DNA from: Ramlibacter humi
GTDB lineage: Bacteria; Pseudomonadota; Gammaproteobacteria; Burkholderiales; Burkholderiaceae_C
Length of the DNA: 64,000 bases
NCBI RefSeq assembly: GCF_004681975.1
Contig: NZ_SMLK01000007.1
Span: 140,543-204,542 of the forward strand
Reading direction: 5' to 3'
The translations under genes were made by a program, and so were the position numbers. The notes below the pieces were generated by a model. It had not been told where the DNA came from. It saw only the letters and a list, made by a program, of their open reading frames with translations, and ran no database searches. Within the stretch, counting starts at the first letter, position 1, and every line of letters starts with the position of its first letter. Below are positions 50,358 through 58,952 of this stretch, piece by piece.

Positions 50358-52880
50358 TCAGGCGGGTTGCTGTTCGGCGCGGGCGGCGCGTTCCTCGGGC
50401 CGCGCGGGACGGATCTGCCCGCGCTCGGTGACGAAGACCACGTGCGGGTCGGGCTGGTCGGTGTTGACGAACTGACGGAAGCGCTTGCGCGTCTCCGGGT
50501 TGGTGACGGCGGCCTTCCACTCGCACGCATACGTGTCCACCACGTGCTGCATGTCGGCTTCCAGCTCGGCGGCCAGCCCCAGGCTGTCGTTCACGACGAC
50601 GTCCTTCAGGTAGTCCAGGCCGCCTTCCAGGCTTTCGCGCCAGGTGCTGGTGCGCTGCAGGCGGTCGGCCGTGCGCACGTAGAGCATCAGGAAGCGGTCG
50701 ATGAGACGGACCAGCTGCGCCTTCGTCAGGTCCTGCGCCAGCAGCTCGGCATGGCGCGGCTTCATGCCGCCGTTGCCGCAGACGTACAGGTTCCAGCCCT
50801 TGTCGGTGGCGATGACGCCGACGTCCTTGCCTTGCGCCTCCGCGCATTCGCGCGTGCAGCCGGACACGCCGAACTTGATCTTGTGCGGCGCGCGCAGGCC
50901 CTTGTAGCGGTTCTCCAGTTCCACGGCCAGGCCGGCGCTGTCGCCCACGCCGTAGCGGCACCAGGTGGAACCGACGCACGACTTCACCGTGCGCAGCGCC
51001 TTGCCGTACGCGTGGCCCGATTCGAAGCCGGCCGCGATCAGCTCTTCCCAGATGGCGGGCAGCTGGTCGACGCGCGCGCCGAACAGGTCCACACGCTGGC
51101 CGCCGGTGACCTTGGTGTACAGGCCGTACTTCTTGGCCACCTGCGCCACGGCCATCAAGCCGTCGGGCGTCACTTCGCCGCCGGGCATGCGCGGCACCAC
51201 CGAGTAGGTGCCGTCCTTCTGGATGTTGCCGAGGAAGTAGTCGTTGGAATCCTGCAGCGAGGCGTGCTCGCGGCTCAGCACGAAATCGTTCCAGCACGAA
51301 GCGAAGATGCTGGCCGCCACCGGCTTGCAGACGTCGCAGCCCAGGCCGCGGCCATGCCGTGCCAGCAGCTCGCCGAAGGTGCGGATGCGCCCGACCTTCA
51401 TCAGGTGGAAAAGCTCCTGACGCGAATGCGCGAAGTGCTCGCAGACGTGGTTGTCGACGGCCAGGCCCTGCTTCTTCATCTCGGCCTTCATCACCTGCGT
51501 CACCAGCGCCACGCAACCGCCGCAGGTGGTGCCGGCCTTGGTGCAGGCCTTGATCTCGCCGATGCCCGCCACGCCCTCGCGCACCGCGCCGCACACCTGG
51601 CCTTTGGTCACGCTGTTGCACGAGCACAGCACGGCCGCATCGGGCAGCAGGTCCGGGCCCAGGCCCGGGCGGGCGGCGCCATCCGCCTGCGGAAGGATCA
51701 GGAACTCGGGCGCGGCCGGCAGCGCGATGCCGTTCAGCGCCATCTGCAGCAGCGTGCCGTACTCGGCGGCGTCGCCCACCAGCACCGCGCCCAGCAGCTT
51801 CCTGCCGCATCCCGATACGACGATCTTCTTGTAGGTCTCGCGGCGCTCGTCGCTGTACTGGCAGCTGCGCGACCCGGGCGTGGCGCCTTGCGCGTCGCCG
51901 ATGCTGGCCACGTCCACGCCCAGCAGCTTCAGCCTGGTGCTCATGCCGGCGCCGGCGAAGGCGCTCTCCTGCCCCGCCAGCTGGCGCGCCACGACACGCG
52001 CCATCTCATACCCCGGCGCCACCAGGCCGTACACGTTGCCGTTCCAAGCGGCGCACTCGCCGATGGCGTGGATGTGCGGGTCGCTGGTGCGGCACTCGTT
52101 GTCGATGGCCACGCCGCCGCGCGGGCCCAGCGCCAGCCCGGCCTGCCGCGCCAGCTCGTCGCGCGGGCGGATGCCGGCGGAGAACACCAGCATGTCGGTC
52201 TCCAGCTGCGTGCCGTCGGCGAAGCGCAGGCGGTGGCGCGAGTGCTCGCCGTCCTCGATGGCCAACGTGTTCTTCGACGTGTGCACGCCCACGCCCAGCG
52301 CCTCGATCTTGCGGCGCAGCGTGCGACCGCCCGCCTCGTCCACCTGCAGCGCCATCAGGCGCGGCGAGAACTCCACCACGTGCGCCTGCAAGCCCAGGTC
52401 GCGCAGCGCCTTGGCGCATTCCAGTCCCAGCAGGCCGCCGCCGATGACGACACCGCTGGCGCAGTGCGCCGCGAAGTCGCGCATCGCTTCCAGGTCTTCG
52501 ATCGTGCGGTAGACGAAGCAGCCGGGCCGGTCCTTGCCCGGCACCGGCGGCACGAAGGGATAGGAGCCGGTGGCCAGCACCAGCTTGTCATAGGGCAGCA
52601 CGTCGCCGGTGCTGGTGGCCACCGTGCGGGCGTGCGGGTCGATGGCCGTGGCGCGCGCATTGAGCATCAGTGCGTGTCCGGTGCGCTGGAAGAAGCCTTC
52701 TTCCACCAGTGAAAGGTCCTGCGCGCTGCGCCCGGCGAAAAACTCCGACAGGTGCACCCGGTCGTACGCGGGCCGCGGCTCTTCGCACAGCACCGTGACC
52801 TGCACGGGCACACCCGCCTCTTCCAGGCTTTCCAGGAACTTGTGGCCCACCATGCCGTGGCCCACGACGACGATCTTCAT
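50358..52880 (-). CDS. nirB: Assimilatory nitrite reductase large subunit NirB
   Basis: An 840-residue NADH-dependent siroheme nitrite reductase. Order: N-terminal FAD/NAD domain (MKIVVVGHGMVGHKFLESLEEAG, SEFFAGRSAQDLSL, GGGLLGLECAKALRDLG), a [2Fe-2S] BFD-like domain (LCSCNSVTKGQVCGAV and CTKAGTTCGGC), and the siroheme/[4Fe-4S] domain (SCVGSTWCRYGVGDS, GVSGCTRECAEAQGKDVG, YVCGNGG). It reduces nitrite to ammonium. I chose ATG 52880 from family alignment; the upstream ATG 52937 falls in the leader. Regulation is visible in the 5' region. Confidence 0.96.
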   Translation of the reverse strand: MKIVVVGHGMVGHKFLESLEEAGVPVQVTVLCEEPRPAYDRVHLSEFFAGRSAQDLSLVEEGFFQRTGHALMLNARATAIDPHARTVATSTGDVLPYDKLVLATGSYPFVPPVPGKDRPGCFVYRTIEDLEAMRDFAAHCASGVVIGGGLLGLECAKALRDLGLQAHVVEFSPRLMALQVDEAGGRTLRRKIEALGVGVHTSKNTLAIEDGEHSRHRLRFADGTQLETDMLVFSAGIRPRDELARQAGLALGPRGGVAIDNECRTSDPHIHAIGECAAWNGNVYGLVAPGYEMARVVARQLAGQESAFAGAGMSTRLKLLGVDVASIGDAQGATPGSRSCQYSDERRETYKKIVVSGCGRKLLGAVLVGDAAEYGTLLQMALNGIALPAAPEFLILPQADGAARPGLGPDLLPDAAVLCSCNSVTKGQVCGAVREGVAGIGEIKACTKAGTTCGGCVALVTQVMKAEMKKQGLAVDNHVCEHFAHSRQELFHLMKVGRIRTFGELLARHGRGLGCDVCKPVAASIFASCWNDFVLSREHASLQDSNDYFLGNIQKDGTYSVVPRMPGGEVTPDGLMAVAQVAKKYGLYTKVTGGQRVDLFGARVDQLPAIWEELIAAGFESGHAYGKALRTVKSCVGSTWCRYGVGDSAGLAVELENRYKGLRAPHKIKFGVSGCTRECAEAQGKDVGVIATDKGWNLYVCGNGGMKPRHAELLAQDLTKAQLVRLIDRFLMLYVRTADRLQRTSTWRESLEGGLDYLKDVVVNDSLGLAAELEADMQHVVDTYACEWKAAVTNPETRKRFRQFVNTDQPDPHVVFVTERGQIRPARPEERAARAEQQPA

Positions 52881-52955
52881 GCGGATTTCCCCCAACTGCT
52901 GCAGGCGGCCTCCCGGCCGCGAGCGCGGAGGGATCACCGCCGACCCGGTCTCCTG

Positions 52956-52998
52956 GATGCACGGCGCTGTGCATCTGGGGGCGCACGCCGTTGTGCGC
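52956..52998 (-). promoter_or_regulatory. Two-hairpin ANTAR-type antitermination leader of nirBD
   Basis: In the nirB 5' leader, on the mRNA strand, two adjacent hairpins each have a six-base loop with A at position 1 and G at position 4: GCGCAC-AACGGC-GTGCGC (52998-52981) then GATGCAC-AGCGCC-GTGCATC (52975-52956), separated by 5 nt. This is exactly the known target of ANTAR proteins such as NasR/NasT, which prevent leader termination when nitrate or nitrite is present. Another stem (GGCACC...GGTGCC, 53003-53028) precedes them. A GCGGCC-GGGA-GGCCGC stem follows but has no clear U tract. Confidence 0.8.
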
Positions 52999-53060
52999 GG
53001 GTGGCACCGAAGCTCTTCGCTGGGTGCCGCAGTCTTCCGAGGTCAGACGCCGTCGGTGTC

Positions 53061-53076
53061 GCAAGCACCGTGCCAA
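53061..53076 (-). promoter_or_regulatory. Sigma-54 (-24/-12) promoter of nirBD
   Basis: On the minus strand the sequence is TTGGCACGGTGCTTGC, a full match to the consensus TTGGCACG-N4-TTGC. The predicted start site near 53050 leaves a leader of about 170 nt containing the ANTAR hairpins before the nirB start. Sigma-54 with NtrC commonly drives nitrate/nitrite assimilation genes. Confidence 0.8.
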
Positions 53077-53157
53077 TGCCGCGGGCCTGGATCGCAGCGG
53101 GATCGCGCCGCGATCGTGCACTGGAATGGATGAGCCACACCGCCGTTGGTGCATCAC

Positions 53158-53172
53158 GCACGCGCGGGGTGC
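53158..53172 (-). promoter_or_regulatory. NtrC-type enhancer site upstream of nirBD
   Basis: GCAC-N7-GTGC (53158-53172), the core of the NtrC consensus, lies about 80 bp upstream of the -24 element, a normal enhancer distance. A weaker half-conserved match (GCAC-N7-GATG) is at 53118-53132. Together with the sigma-54 promoter it implies nitrogen control of the operon. Confidence 0.6.
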
Positions 53173-53176
53173 ACGG

Positions 53177-53653
53177 CACCGTATGGTTGAGCCACCAGCA
53201 CGGAAACGGCCTCCTGGCTCAACGAAAACGTAACGATTGACTGGACCGTTGCGCGCTGCTGAGCCAGCGATTCCCGCCTGAACAACACCTCACGGCTGAG
53301 GCAGCGGCCCGCATCGGAATGGCCGAGCAGCGGTGCTCTGCCAGAGGGGCAGGCGCCTACAAGCGCGTACGCCTGCTCCTACAAGCCGCTGGCTCGGCCA
53401 CGCGCAGCCGTGACGCCCGTCACGGATTTCCCAAGCTCATGTTCGGTTACGGCTGTAGTGCCTCTCCTACACGGATGTAGGAGCCGGACGACATAGTCCG
53501 GTCCTTCGCGCTGAGTGCTTCTGCGCAGACGGTTCAACCGCTGTGCCGCGCCGGGACCCAAGGGCCCGCCGTTTTCGAAGTGACCAGCTCATCTGCCAAC
53601 AGGTCCTCGCAAGGCCCACCGGCCCCATGACCACCTTCAACGGAAAGCTGAAC
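53177..53653. other. Intergenic region between nirBD promoter and GH18-like gene, with REP-like repeat
   Basis: No gene is supported. The stretch holds REP-like palindromes: TGTAGGAG followed by CCGGAC-gacata-GTCCGG (53477-53504), and further CTCCTACA words near 53381 and 53465. These GTAGGAG-type repeats occur in many gamma- and betaproteobacterial genomes. A promoter for the GH18-like gene is expected near 53600 but no clear -35/-10 was found. Confidence 0.5.
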
Positions 53654-54586
53654 ATGAAACGACGTCTCTTTATCTCCGGCTCTGCTGCTGCGGCCCTGGC
53701 CCTCGTGGGTTGCGGTGGTGGCGGCGGTGGCGGCGACGGTGCCTCTTCCGGCGGCACCGGCAGCGCTGCACTGGACGCCACCGCCACCGGCGTCTCGGTG
53801 GCCAGCGCGGGCGGCTCGTCCTTCCCCGCCAAGGTGCTCGGCTGCTACTTCACGGCGTACGACACGCAGGGCTACCGCATCACCGACGTGCCGACGGACT
53901 TCAACGTCATCTACCTGTTCCAAGCCAAGCCGAACGGCGACGGCTCGTTCAGGTTCGAGAACTACGCCGACGTGCCCGTGGCCGACATCCAGGCCTGCCG
54001 CGCGCGCGGCCAGAAGGTGCTGCTGACGGTGGGCGGCGCCGGCCAGGGCTTCAACTTCGCCAACCGCACCCAGAGCCAGAATTTCGTCAACTCGTTCAAG
54101 GTCATGCACGACAACCTGGGCGGCGTGGACGGCTGCGACTTCAACAACTTCGAAGCCAACATCGGCTCGTCGGCCACCGAGATGATCTGGATCGCCCAGC
54201 AGCTGAAGGCCATGTTCGGCGCCGACTTCGCCATCACCGCGCCGCCGCAGCCCAACTCGCCCGACGACCGCGCGATGCTCAAGGCCATGCACGACGCCGG
54301 CGTGCTGACCTGGGCCGCCCCGCAGTACTACGACTGGTCGGGCTTCAACGCCGACGGCTTCATCGCCACGCGCACCAACGACTGGATCGCCGACATCGGC
54401 GAAGAGCAGGTGGTGATCGGCCTGTCGGCCAACTACAGCAACGGCCCGTCGCTGCAGGATTGCATCCGCGAATACAACGCCATCAAGGCGGCGCACCCGA
54501 ACATCCGCGGCGCGTTCTGCTGGAACGCCCAGCTGAACCTGCAAGGCGGCAACACCTGGGGTTCGACGATGCGCGGCATCCTGTAA
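53654..54586 (+). CDS. GH18-like lipoprotein with unusual active-site motif
   Basis: A 310-residue lipoprotein: signal and lipobox ALALVGC with C20, then a glycine/serine-rich linker to about residue 55. The remaining barrel resembles family 18 glycosidases: KVLGCYFTAYDTQGYRITDVP, LLTVGGAGQG (SxGG-like), and VITPP-type strand FAITAPPQP. The catalytic strand, normally DGxDxDxE, reads DGCDFNNFEANIG at residues 159-171, with asparagine for the middle aspartate and one extra residue before the glutamate. It may be an altered chitinase or a non-catalytic chitin-binding lectin. A terminator follows. Confidence 0.75.
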   Translation: MKRRLFISGSAAAALALVGCGGGGGGGDGASSGGTGSAALDATATGVSVASAGGSSFPAKVLGCYFTAYDTQGYRITDVPTDFNVIYLFQAKPNGDGSFRFENYADVPVADIQACRARGQKVLLTVGGAGQGFNFANRTQSQNFVNSFKVMHDNLGGVDGCDFNNFEANIGSSATEMIWIAQQLKAMFGADFAITAPPQPNSPDDRAMLKAMHDAGVLTWAAPQYYDWSGFNADGFIATRTNDWIADIGEEQVVIGLSANYSNGPSLQDCIREYNAIKAAHPNIRGAFCWNAQLNLQGGNTWGSTMRGIL

Positions 54587-54607
54587 GCACGCGCCCCACC
54601 GCGACCA

Positions 54608-54643
54608 GGCCCGCATCCGCCCACAGGCGGTGCGGGCCTTTTT
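54608..54643 (+). terminator. Rho-independent terminator after the GH18-like gene
   Basis: A GC-rich stem (GGCCCGCATCCGCC / GGCGGTGCGGGCC, one bulged base, loop of 4) is followed by TTTTT at 54639-54643. It lies 22 bp after the stop codon and 5 bp from the end of the convergent lysozyme-like gene. Confidence 0.85.
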
Positions 54644-54647
54644 GACT

Positions 54648-55136
54648 TCAGCCGGCCGAATGCGCGGCGCGCAGGTAGTCGAAGACGGCTTCGCCGCAAT
54701 GGCGCTGGCCGTCGAAGTAGCCTTGCTTCAGCCCCTTGGCGGGGTTGTAGCCGCCGGTGTTGTAGGCGATGCCCACGGCGGCCAGTTCCAGGTCGGTGAG
54801 CGCCACGCGGGTGGCGAAGCCCAGGCGGTCGAGCGCGCGCCGGAGCTCGTCCACGCAGCACCGCAGCGAGCCTTCGAACGTCGCCCACTCGCGGTCCAGG
54901 AAGTAGTTGCGCGGGAAAGCCTTGCGGCCCCGGTCGTCGTCCAGCGTGTCGCCGACGCACAGCGACGCGATGAGCGCCGGCGCGAGGCCGTCGCGCCGCA
55001 GCCGGGCCCAGATGGAGCCCGTCTCCTGGCAGGCGATGGCGGTGAGGAAGTCGGCGGTGAGCGGCGTGCCCGCCACCGCCGCCCGCATGGCAGGCGCGAA
55101 CTGCGTCTTGAACCAGAGGATGTCGGCGCTGTTCAT
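54648..55136 (-). CDS. Possible lysozyme-like protein, last gene of CHAT operon
   Basis: A 162-residue soluble protein, MNSADILWFKTQFAPAMRAAVAG onward. FLTAIACQETGSIW (E38) resembles the catalytic glutamate helix of lysozyme-like enzymes, and VGIAYNTGGYNPAKGLKQGYFDG resembles their substrate-cleft segment. The fold assignment is inference from these short patterns. No signal peptide, so if it degrades peptidoglycan it needs cell lysis or another export route. It starts 4 bp after the CHAT gene and is clearly co-transcribed. Confidence 0.7.
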   Translation of the reverse strand: MNSADILWFKTQFAPAMRAAVAGTPLTADFLTAIACQETGSIWARLRRDGLAPALIASLCVGDTLDDDRGRKAFPRNYFLDREWATFEGSLRCCVDELRRALDRLGFATRVALTDLELAAVGIAYNTGGYNPAKGLKQGYFDGQRHCGEAVFDYLRAAHSAG

Positions 55137-55140
55137 GGCT

Positions 55141-57213
55141 TCACTCCCGGGAGCGCCGCGGCGTGGGCATGCGGGCCAGCAGGGCCCGCGCGTGCTGCAC
55201 GACCCGGCCGAAGCGGAAATTGATGTCGTCGAACCAGAACGCGTACCGCTGCAGCTGCCAGTACGTGCTGTAGTCCTGCGAATCGAATTCGCCCGCGCGC
55301 CGCACCAGTTCGTCGACGCGGCTTTCGGCTTCGGCGAACCAGCGTGCTTCGGAGCGCACGCCGGCACCGGTGCCGGCACCCAGCACCTCGTCGGCCGGCA
55401 ATTCCATCAGCACGGCCAGCAGCGGCAGCTCGATCAGGTTGCCCAGCGCCCAGCCGGCCCGCGCGTCCGACCCCTGCGCGTCCAGCAGCGACTGGAACCA
55501 CGCGGCCTTCCACAGGCCGGCGACTTCCTTCTCGCGCAGCCCCGCCGCCACGGGCGATGCCTGCGAGCCGTCCTGCTCCTGCGGTTCCAGCAGCAGCGAC
55601 AGGCACGCCTGTTGCACCGCGGCCCAGGCCGCGTCGCGGTCGATGGCGAAGCATTCGGCGTACATGCGCCGGCTGAACGCCAGGAAGCCGCGGCACTCCT
55701 CGCGCCGGCGTGCCTGCTCCTCTTCGTCCAGCCCGATCAGGCGCAGCGCCAGCAGCACCAGCTCCGCGCGGCGCTTGGCCAGGCTGGCGAGGTGGCCGCG
55801 AATCTCCACTTCGCTGCCCGCTTCCGCGGCGAACCGCTGCATGCGCTGCCAGGGCTGCTCGATGCGCTGCACCGCCGCCTGGAAAGCCTGGTCCTTCTGC
55901 GCCGGTGTCCAGTCCGGCGGCGGATCGGACCTGCCGCCGAAGGCCGGCAGGAACTCGGTCAGCACGCTGTCGGCGTGGTCCATGGCCGTGTAGAGGGCGC
56001 GTTGCGCGCGCTCCACCTGCAGGCGCCGCAGCTGCTGCTCGAAGTCGGGCGCGAGCGAGGCGTAGGCGGTCAGCGCCGCCCAGTCGTGCCGCTGCGGGTA
56101 CAGCACGTGCATGCGCCGGCGCAGGTCCAGCAGCAGCGCGCGCGGGTCGGCGCCCCACAGCAAGCCGTCATAGAGCGTCTCCACCAGCTCCACCGAACCC
56201 GCGAAACCGAGCGGGAACTGGCCCGCGATCACCAGCGGGATGCCCGCGCTTTGCAGCGCGTGCGCGATGCTGGCGCCGGCGCCCACCACCGAGCCCTGGT
56301 TGGCCGCGTTGCAGCTGGCCAGCGTGACGACCAGCGGGCGCGCGAAGCCGTCGCGCCCCGGCTTGAGCAGCGGCCGCAGCGCCGACGCGAGACGGTCGCC
56401 GCCGGCCACGTCGATGCCGCCGCCGTTGCCGGGCGCGTGCAGCGCCAGCCCGAAGCGCAGGTCGAACCCGTCGGGCCGCGTCACGCCGTGCGCCAGGATG
56501 TGCACGTGCGTGTACTCGCCTTCGGCGCACGCGGCCTGGATGTCGTCGATGGTGGCGTTCGTCAGCACGCGCAGGCGCTCTTCCACGCGGCCGCGGCGCG
56601 CCGCGTCGTCGCCCTTGCGGAAGTACCCCACCCAGGGATCGACGGCCCGGCGCAGCGCCAGCAGGTGCGCATCGACCGGCACCGGCGCCAGGCCGGGCGG
56701 CGAAGCGCACACGAACAGCACCTTCGCGTCGGCGTCCCATGCCAGCTGCGGTTCCCGCACGCGGCGCGTTTCGCGGGTGAGACAGACCGGCGCCTCGTTC
56801 TGCAACAGCAGCGGCTGGCCGAATCCCGGCGAGCCGTTGCCCGCGAGCACCAGCTCGAAAGGCAGCAGCGCGAGTTCCGAAGCGGAGAGCACCAGCCGCA
56901 GGTGGATGGCCTCGTTCGAGTCCTCGCCATGCCGGTTCAGTTCCGCCGTCAGGCCGGGGATGGCGCAGAGGATGCGGCTCAGCTCGCGCCCGGTGTCCTG
57001 CAGCTGGAACTTGCGCTGCTCGTCGGCGATGCGGCTGTCGCCGAACTCGTAGGTCAGCGCCGTGAGACGGTGCAGGAACTGGTTGTGCTCGAAGGGGATG
57101 TTGACGGTGACCGGCGCGTGGTTGTCGCACAGCGCCAGGTAGGGCGTCAGCGGCGACAGCAGCTGGTTGTGCGAAGGCCCGTGGCGCAGCAGCTCGAGGG
57201 TGATGGTGCGCAT
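55141..57213 (-). CDS. CHAT-domain (caspase-like) protease
   Basis: A 690-residue protein. Residues about 100-370 form a CHAT domain: LRLVLSASELALLPFELVLAG, then the catalytic histidine H242 in YTHVHILAHG and cysteine C301 in VTLASCNAANQGS, followed by PLVIAGQFPLGFAGSVELVETLYDGLLWG. The remaining 320 residues are helical without recognised repeats. CHAT proteases are bacterial relatives of caspases/separases and appear in several anti-phage and cell-death systems. It is 5 bp downstream of a metallophosphoesterase gene and 4 bp upstream of the lysozyme-like gene. Both catalytic residues are intact. Confidence 0.9.
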   Translation of the reverse strand: MRTITLELLRHGPSHNQLLSPLTPYLALCDNHAPVTVNIPFEHNQFLHRLTALTYEFGDSRIADEQRKFQLQDTGRELSRILCAIPGLTAELNRHGEDSNEAIHLRLVLSASELALLPFELVLAGNGSPGFGQPLLLQNEAPVCLTRETRRVREPQLAWDADAKVLFVCASPPGLAPVPVDAHLLALRRAVDPWVGYFRKGDDAARRGRVEERLRVLTNATIDDIQAACAEGEYTHVHILAHGVTRPDGFDLRFGLALHAPGNGGGIDVAGGDRLASALRPLLKPGRDGFARPLVVTLASCNAANQGSVVGAGASIAHALQSAGIPLVIAGQFPLGFAGSVELVETLYDGLLWGADPRALLLDLRRRMHVLYPQRHDWAALTAYASLAPDFEQQLRRLQVERAQRALYTAMDHADSVLTEFLPAFGGRSDPPPDWTPAQKDQAFQAAVQRIEQPWQRMQRFAAEAGSEVEIRGHLASLAKRRAELVLLALRLIGLDEEEQARRREECRGFLAFSRRMYAECFAIDRDAAWAAVQQACLSLLLEPQEQDGSQASPVAAGLREKEVAGLWKAAWFQSLLDAQGSDARAGWALGNLIELPLLAVLMELPADEVLGAGTGAGVRSEARWFAEAESRVDELVRRAGEFDSQDYSTYWQLQRYAFWFDDINFRFGRVVQHARALLARMPTPRRSRE

Positions 57214-57218
57214 GGCTT

Positions 57219-58718
57219 TCAGCTCCTCGAGAACGAGGTGCCCGGCACCGCTTCGAAAGCGAACGGCGCGGTGTCCTTCACCTGCCGCAGCTCGCCGTGC
57301 GTGCCGCCGGCCGCGTCGCACCAGAACGCCGCGTAGTGCGGCCGCACCGGCACCAGCCCGGGCGCGCGGTCCAGCGCGGCGATGTTGCCCGCGCCCAGCG
57401 CCGTGTAGACGCCGCGGAAGGCGTCGGGTGCCTCCAGCACCGCGGGATCCATCCGGAACACGCGCGCCCACGTGCCCGTGTTGAAGTAGTACGAGCGCGG
57501 GAAATCGCGCGTGATGGCACGCGCCAGGTGCGTGTGGCCCGTCACCAGGTAGTCGATGGAAGGCGACACCCTCTCGCACAAGCCGCGGTAGGTTTCGTCC
57601 TCGTCCTGCAGCTCGAACGAGCGGTCCTTCGCCAGGTCGCGCAGGCGGCCGCGCAAGGCTTCCACCTTGTCGCCGCCGCTGGTGGCGTAGCGCACGGCGG
57701 TGCTCCACAGGCCCAGGCTCACGCCGCGCTCGGCGGCTTCCACCAGGTCGATGGCCGCGTGCCCGGCCTGCAGGCGTTCCTCGGCGGCGTCCAGCAACTG
57801 CCGGCCCGCCGCCTGCTTCTCGCCGGCCGTGGCCGCCTTCAACGCGGCCGGCTGCACCAGGAGCGACGCCGCGCCCTCTTGCGGCGCCAGCGCTTCACGG
57901 CCGTCATCGCCCAGCAACCCGGCCGCGATGCGCGCATCGTTGGCCGCCTTGCGCACCTTGAATTCCGCGATGTCGCTCAACTTCTTCAGCAGCGACGGGT
58001 CCAGCGTCCCGAGGATGGGGATCACCGCTTCCGTCTCCGGCTTCAGCAGGTCCACGAACGGGAAGCGGCGCTTCACCGCGTTCATCACGTCCACCACCAT
58101 GCGCGAGCCCGGGTTGGGCTTGTAGTCCAGGTCCAGCGCTTGGTCGCGCTGGCCGGCGCGCCCGATCTTGCGCAGCGCCTCGTGCTCCACCACATTCCAG
58201 CCGTCCACCTCGTTGCCGTGCGTGCACAGCACGCGGGGGCCGTCGGGACCGTGGATGCGCAGCAGCAGGCCCTGCCCGTCCAGCGCCCAGGCGATGCGGC
58301 CCGAGGCGGCTTCATCGGCACCGCACAGCAGATCCTGCAGTTCCTGCCGCACCCAGGGCAGCGCCAGCTCGATGTCGTGGTTGCCCAGCACGATGCCCAG
58401 CAGGCAGCCGGGCTGGCGCACGAACCGCTGCAAGGCCTGGAACACCATCGCGAAGGCGGGATCGGCCGCGATGCGGCGCAGCTTGGTGCCGGCACCGATG
58501 GGATCGAAATGCAGCGAAGGCGACTCGGCCAGGAAGTCGACGAAGTCGCCGTTGATGACGAAGGCCCTGCGCGCGCCCGGCGCGGCCCGGCTTCGCAGAT
58601 CGTCGATCAGCGCGGCGAGCGCGGCGCCTTGCTGGAAAATCTGGAAAGGGGCCTGGCCCCCGAGATGCAGGTCGGAGACGACGCACGCCTCCTCGACGAC
58701 GATGCCGCCGACATTCAT
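57219..58718 (-). CDS. Metallophosphoesterase, first gene of CHAT operon
   Basis: A 499-residue calcineurin-like phosphoesterase. All metal-binding motifs are present: D16 and H18 (VVSDLHLGG), D58 (VINGDFVDF), N113-H114-D115 (LGNHDIE), H167 (CTHGNEVDGW) and the late VTGHTHLA. A helical insertion of about 200 residues (about 190-385) separates the fourth and fifth motifs, making the protein larger than simple phosphodiesterases. Substrate unknown; cyclic nucleotides, nucleic acids or lipids are possible. It begins the three-gene operon immediately beside repeat copy 2. Confidence 0.9.
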   Translation of the reverse strand: MNVGGIVVEEACVVSDLHLGGQAPFQIFQQGAALAALIDDLRSRAAPGARRAFVINGDFVDFLAESPSLHFDPIGAGTKLRRIAADPAFAMVFQALQRFVRQPGCLLGIVLGNHDIELALPWVRQELQDLLCGADEAASGRIAWALDGQGLLLRIHGPDGPRVLCTHGNEVDGWNVVEHEALRKIGRAGQRDQALDLDYKPNPGSRMVVDVMNAVKRRFPFVDLLKPETEAVIPILGTLDPSLLKKLSDIAEFKVRKAANDARIAAGLLGDDGREALAPQEGAASLLVQPAALKAATAGEKQAAGRQLLDAAEERLQAGHAAIDLVEAAERGVSLGLWSTAVRYATSGGDKVEALRGRLRDLAKDRSFELQDEDETYRGLCERVSPSIDYLVTGHTHLARAITRDFPRSYYFNTGTWARVFRMDPAVLEAPDAFRGVYTALGAGNIAALDRAPGLVPVRPHYAAFWCDAAGGTHGELRQVKDTAPFAFEAVPGTSFSRS

Positions 58719-58952
58719 GTTCCCCCCTCCGCGGCCTGCTTGGGCCGCGTCTTTATGTGCGAGGCATGCTAGCCGCGCGGGCGGGAAAAGTCATCGGCAG
58801 CGGTCCGGGGGTGCGTCCTTCGGCGTCATTCTCGCGAAGGCGGGAATCCACGGCTTCCGCTTTCCCGGCGCGCGCGGAGTGGGAGCCGTGGATCCCCGCC
58901 TCCGCGGGGATGACGCACTTGGATCGCGCCGCCGGTGACGAGCCCTCATCGC
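58719..58952. repeat. Intergenic region carrying a 31-nt-arm inverted repeat (58823-58916)
   Basis: Arms 58823-58853 (starts GCGTCATTCTCGCGAAGG) and 58886-58916 (ends GCGGGGATGACGC) pair at 27 of 31 positions, and the four differences are all transitions compatible with G-U pairing. The CGTCAT-CCCGCG-AAGGCGGG-ATCCACGG word is a widespread proteobacterial dispersed repeat. No gene is present; the promoter of the metallophosphoesterase operon must lie in or near this stretch. Confidence 0.75.

Noticed and set aside
48855-52712. A 1285-residue plus-strand open frame opposite the kinase-phosphatase, nirC and nirB genes
   Set aside because: It is antisense to four well-recognised genes, composed of Ala/Arg/His/Gln-rich sequence typical of the complementary frame of GC-rich coding DNA, with no domain.
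54648-55136. Prophage lysis cassette reading of the lysozyme-like gene
   Set aside because: No holin, spanin, integrase, capsid or tail genes are present; the gene is tightly linked to the CHAT protease and phosphoesterase instead.
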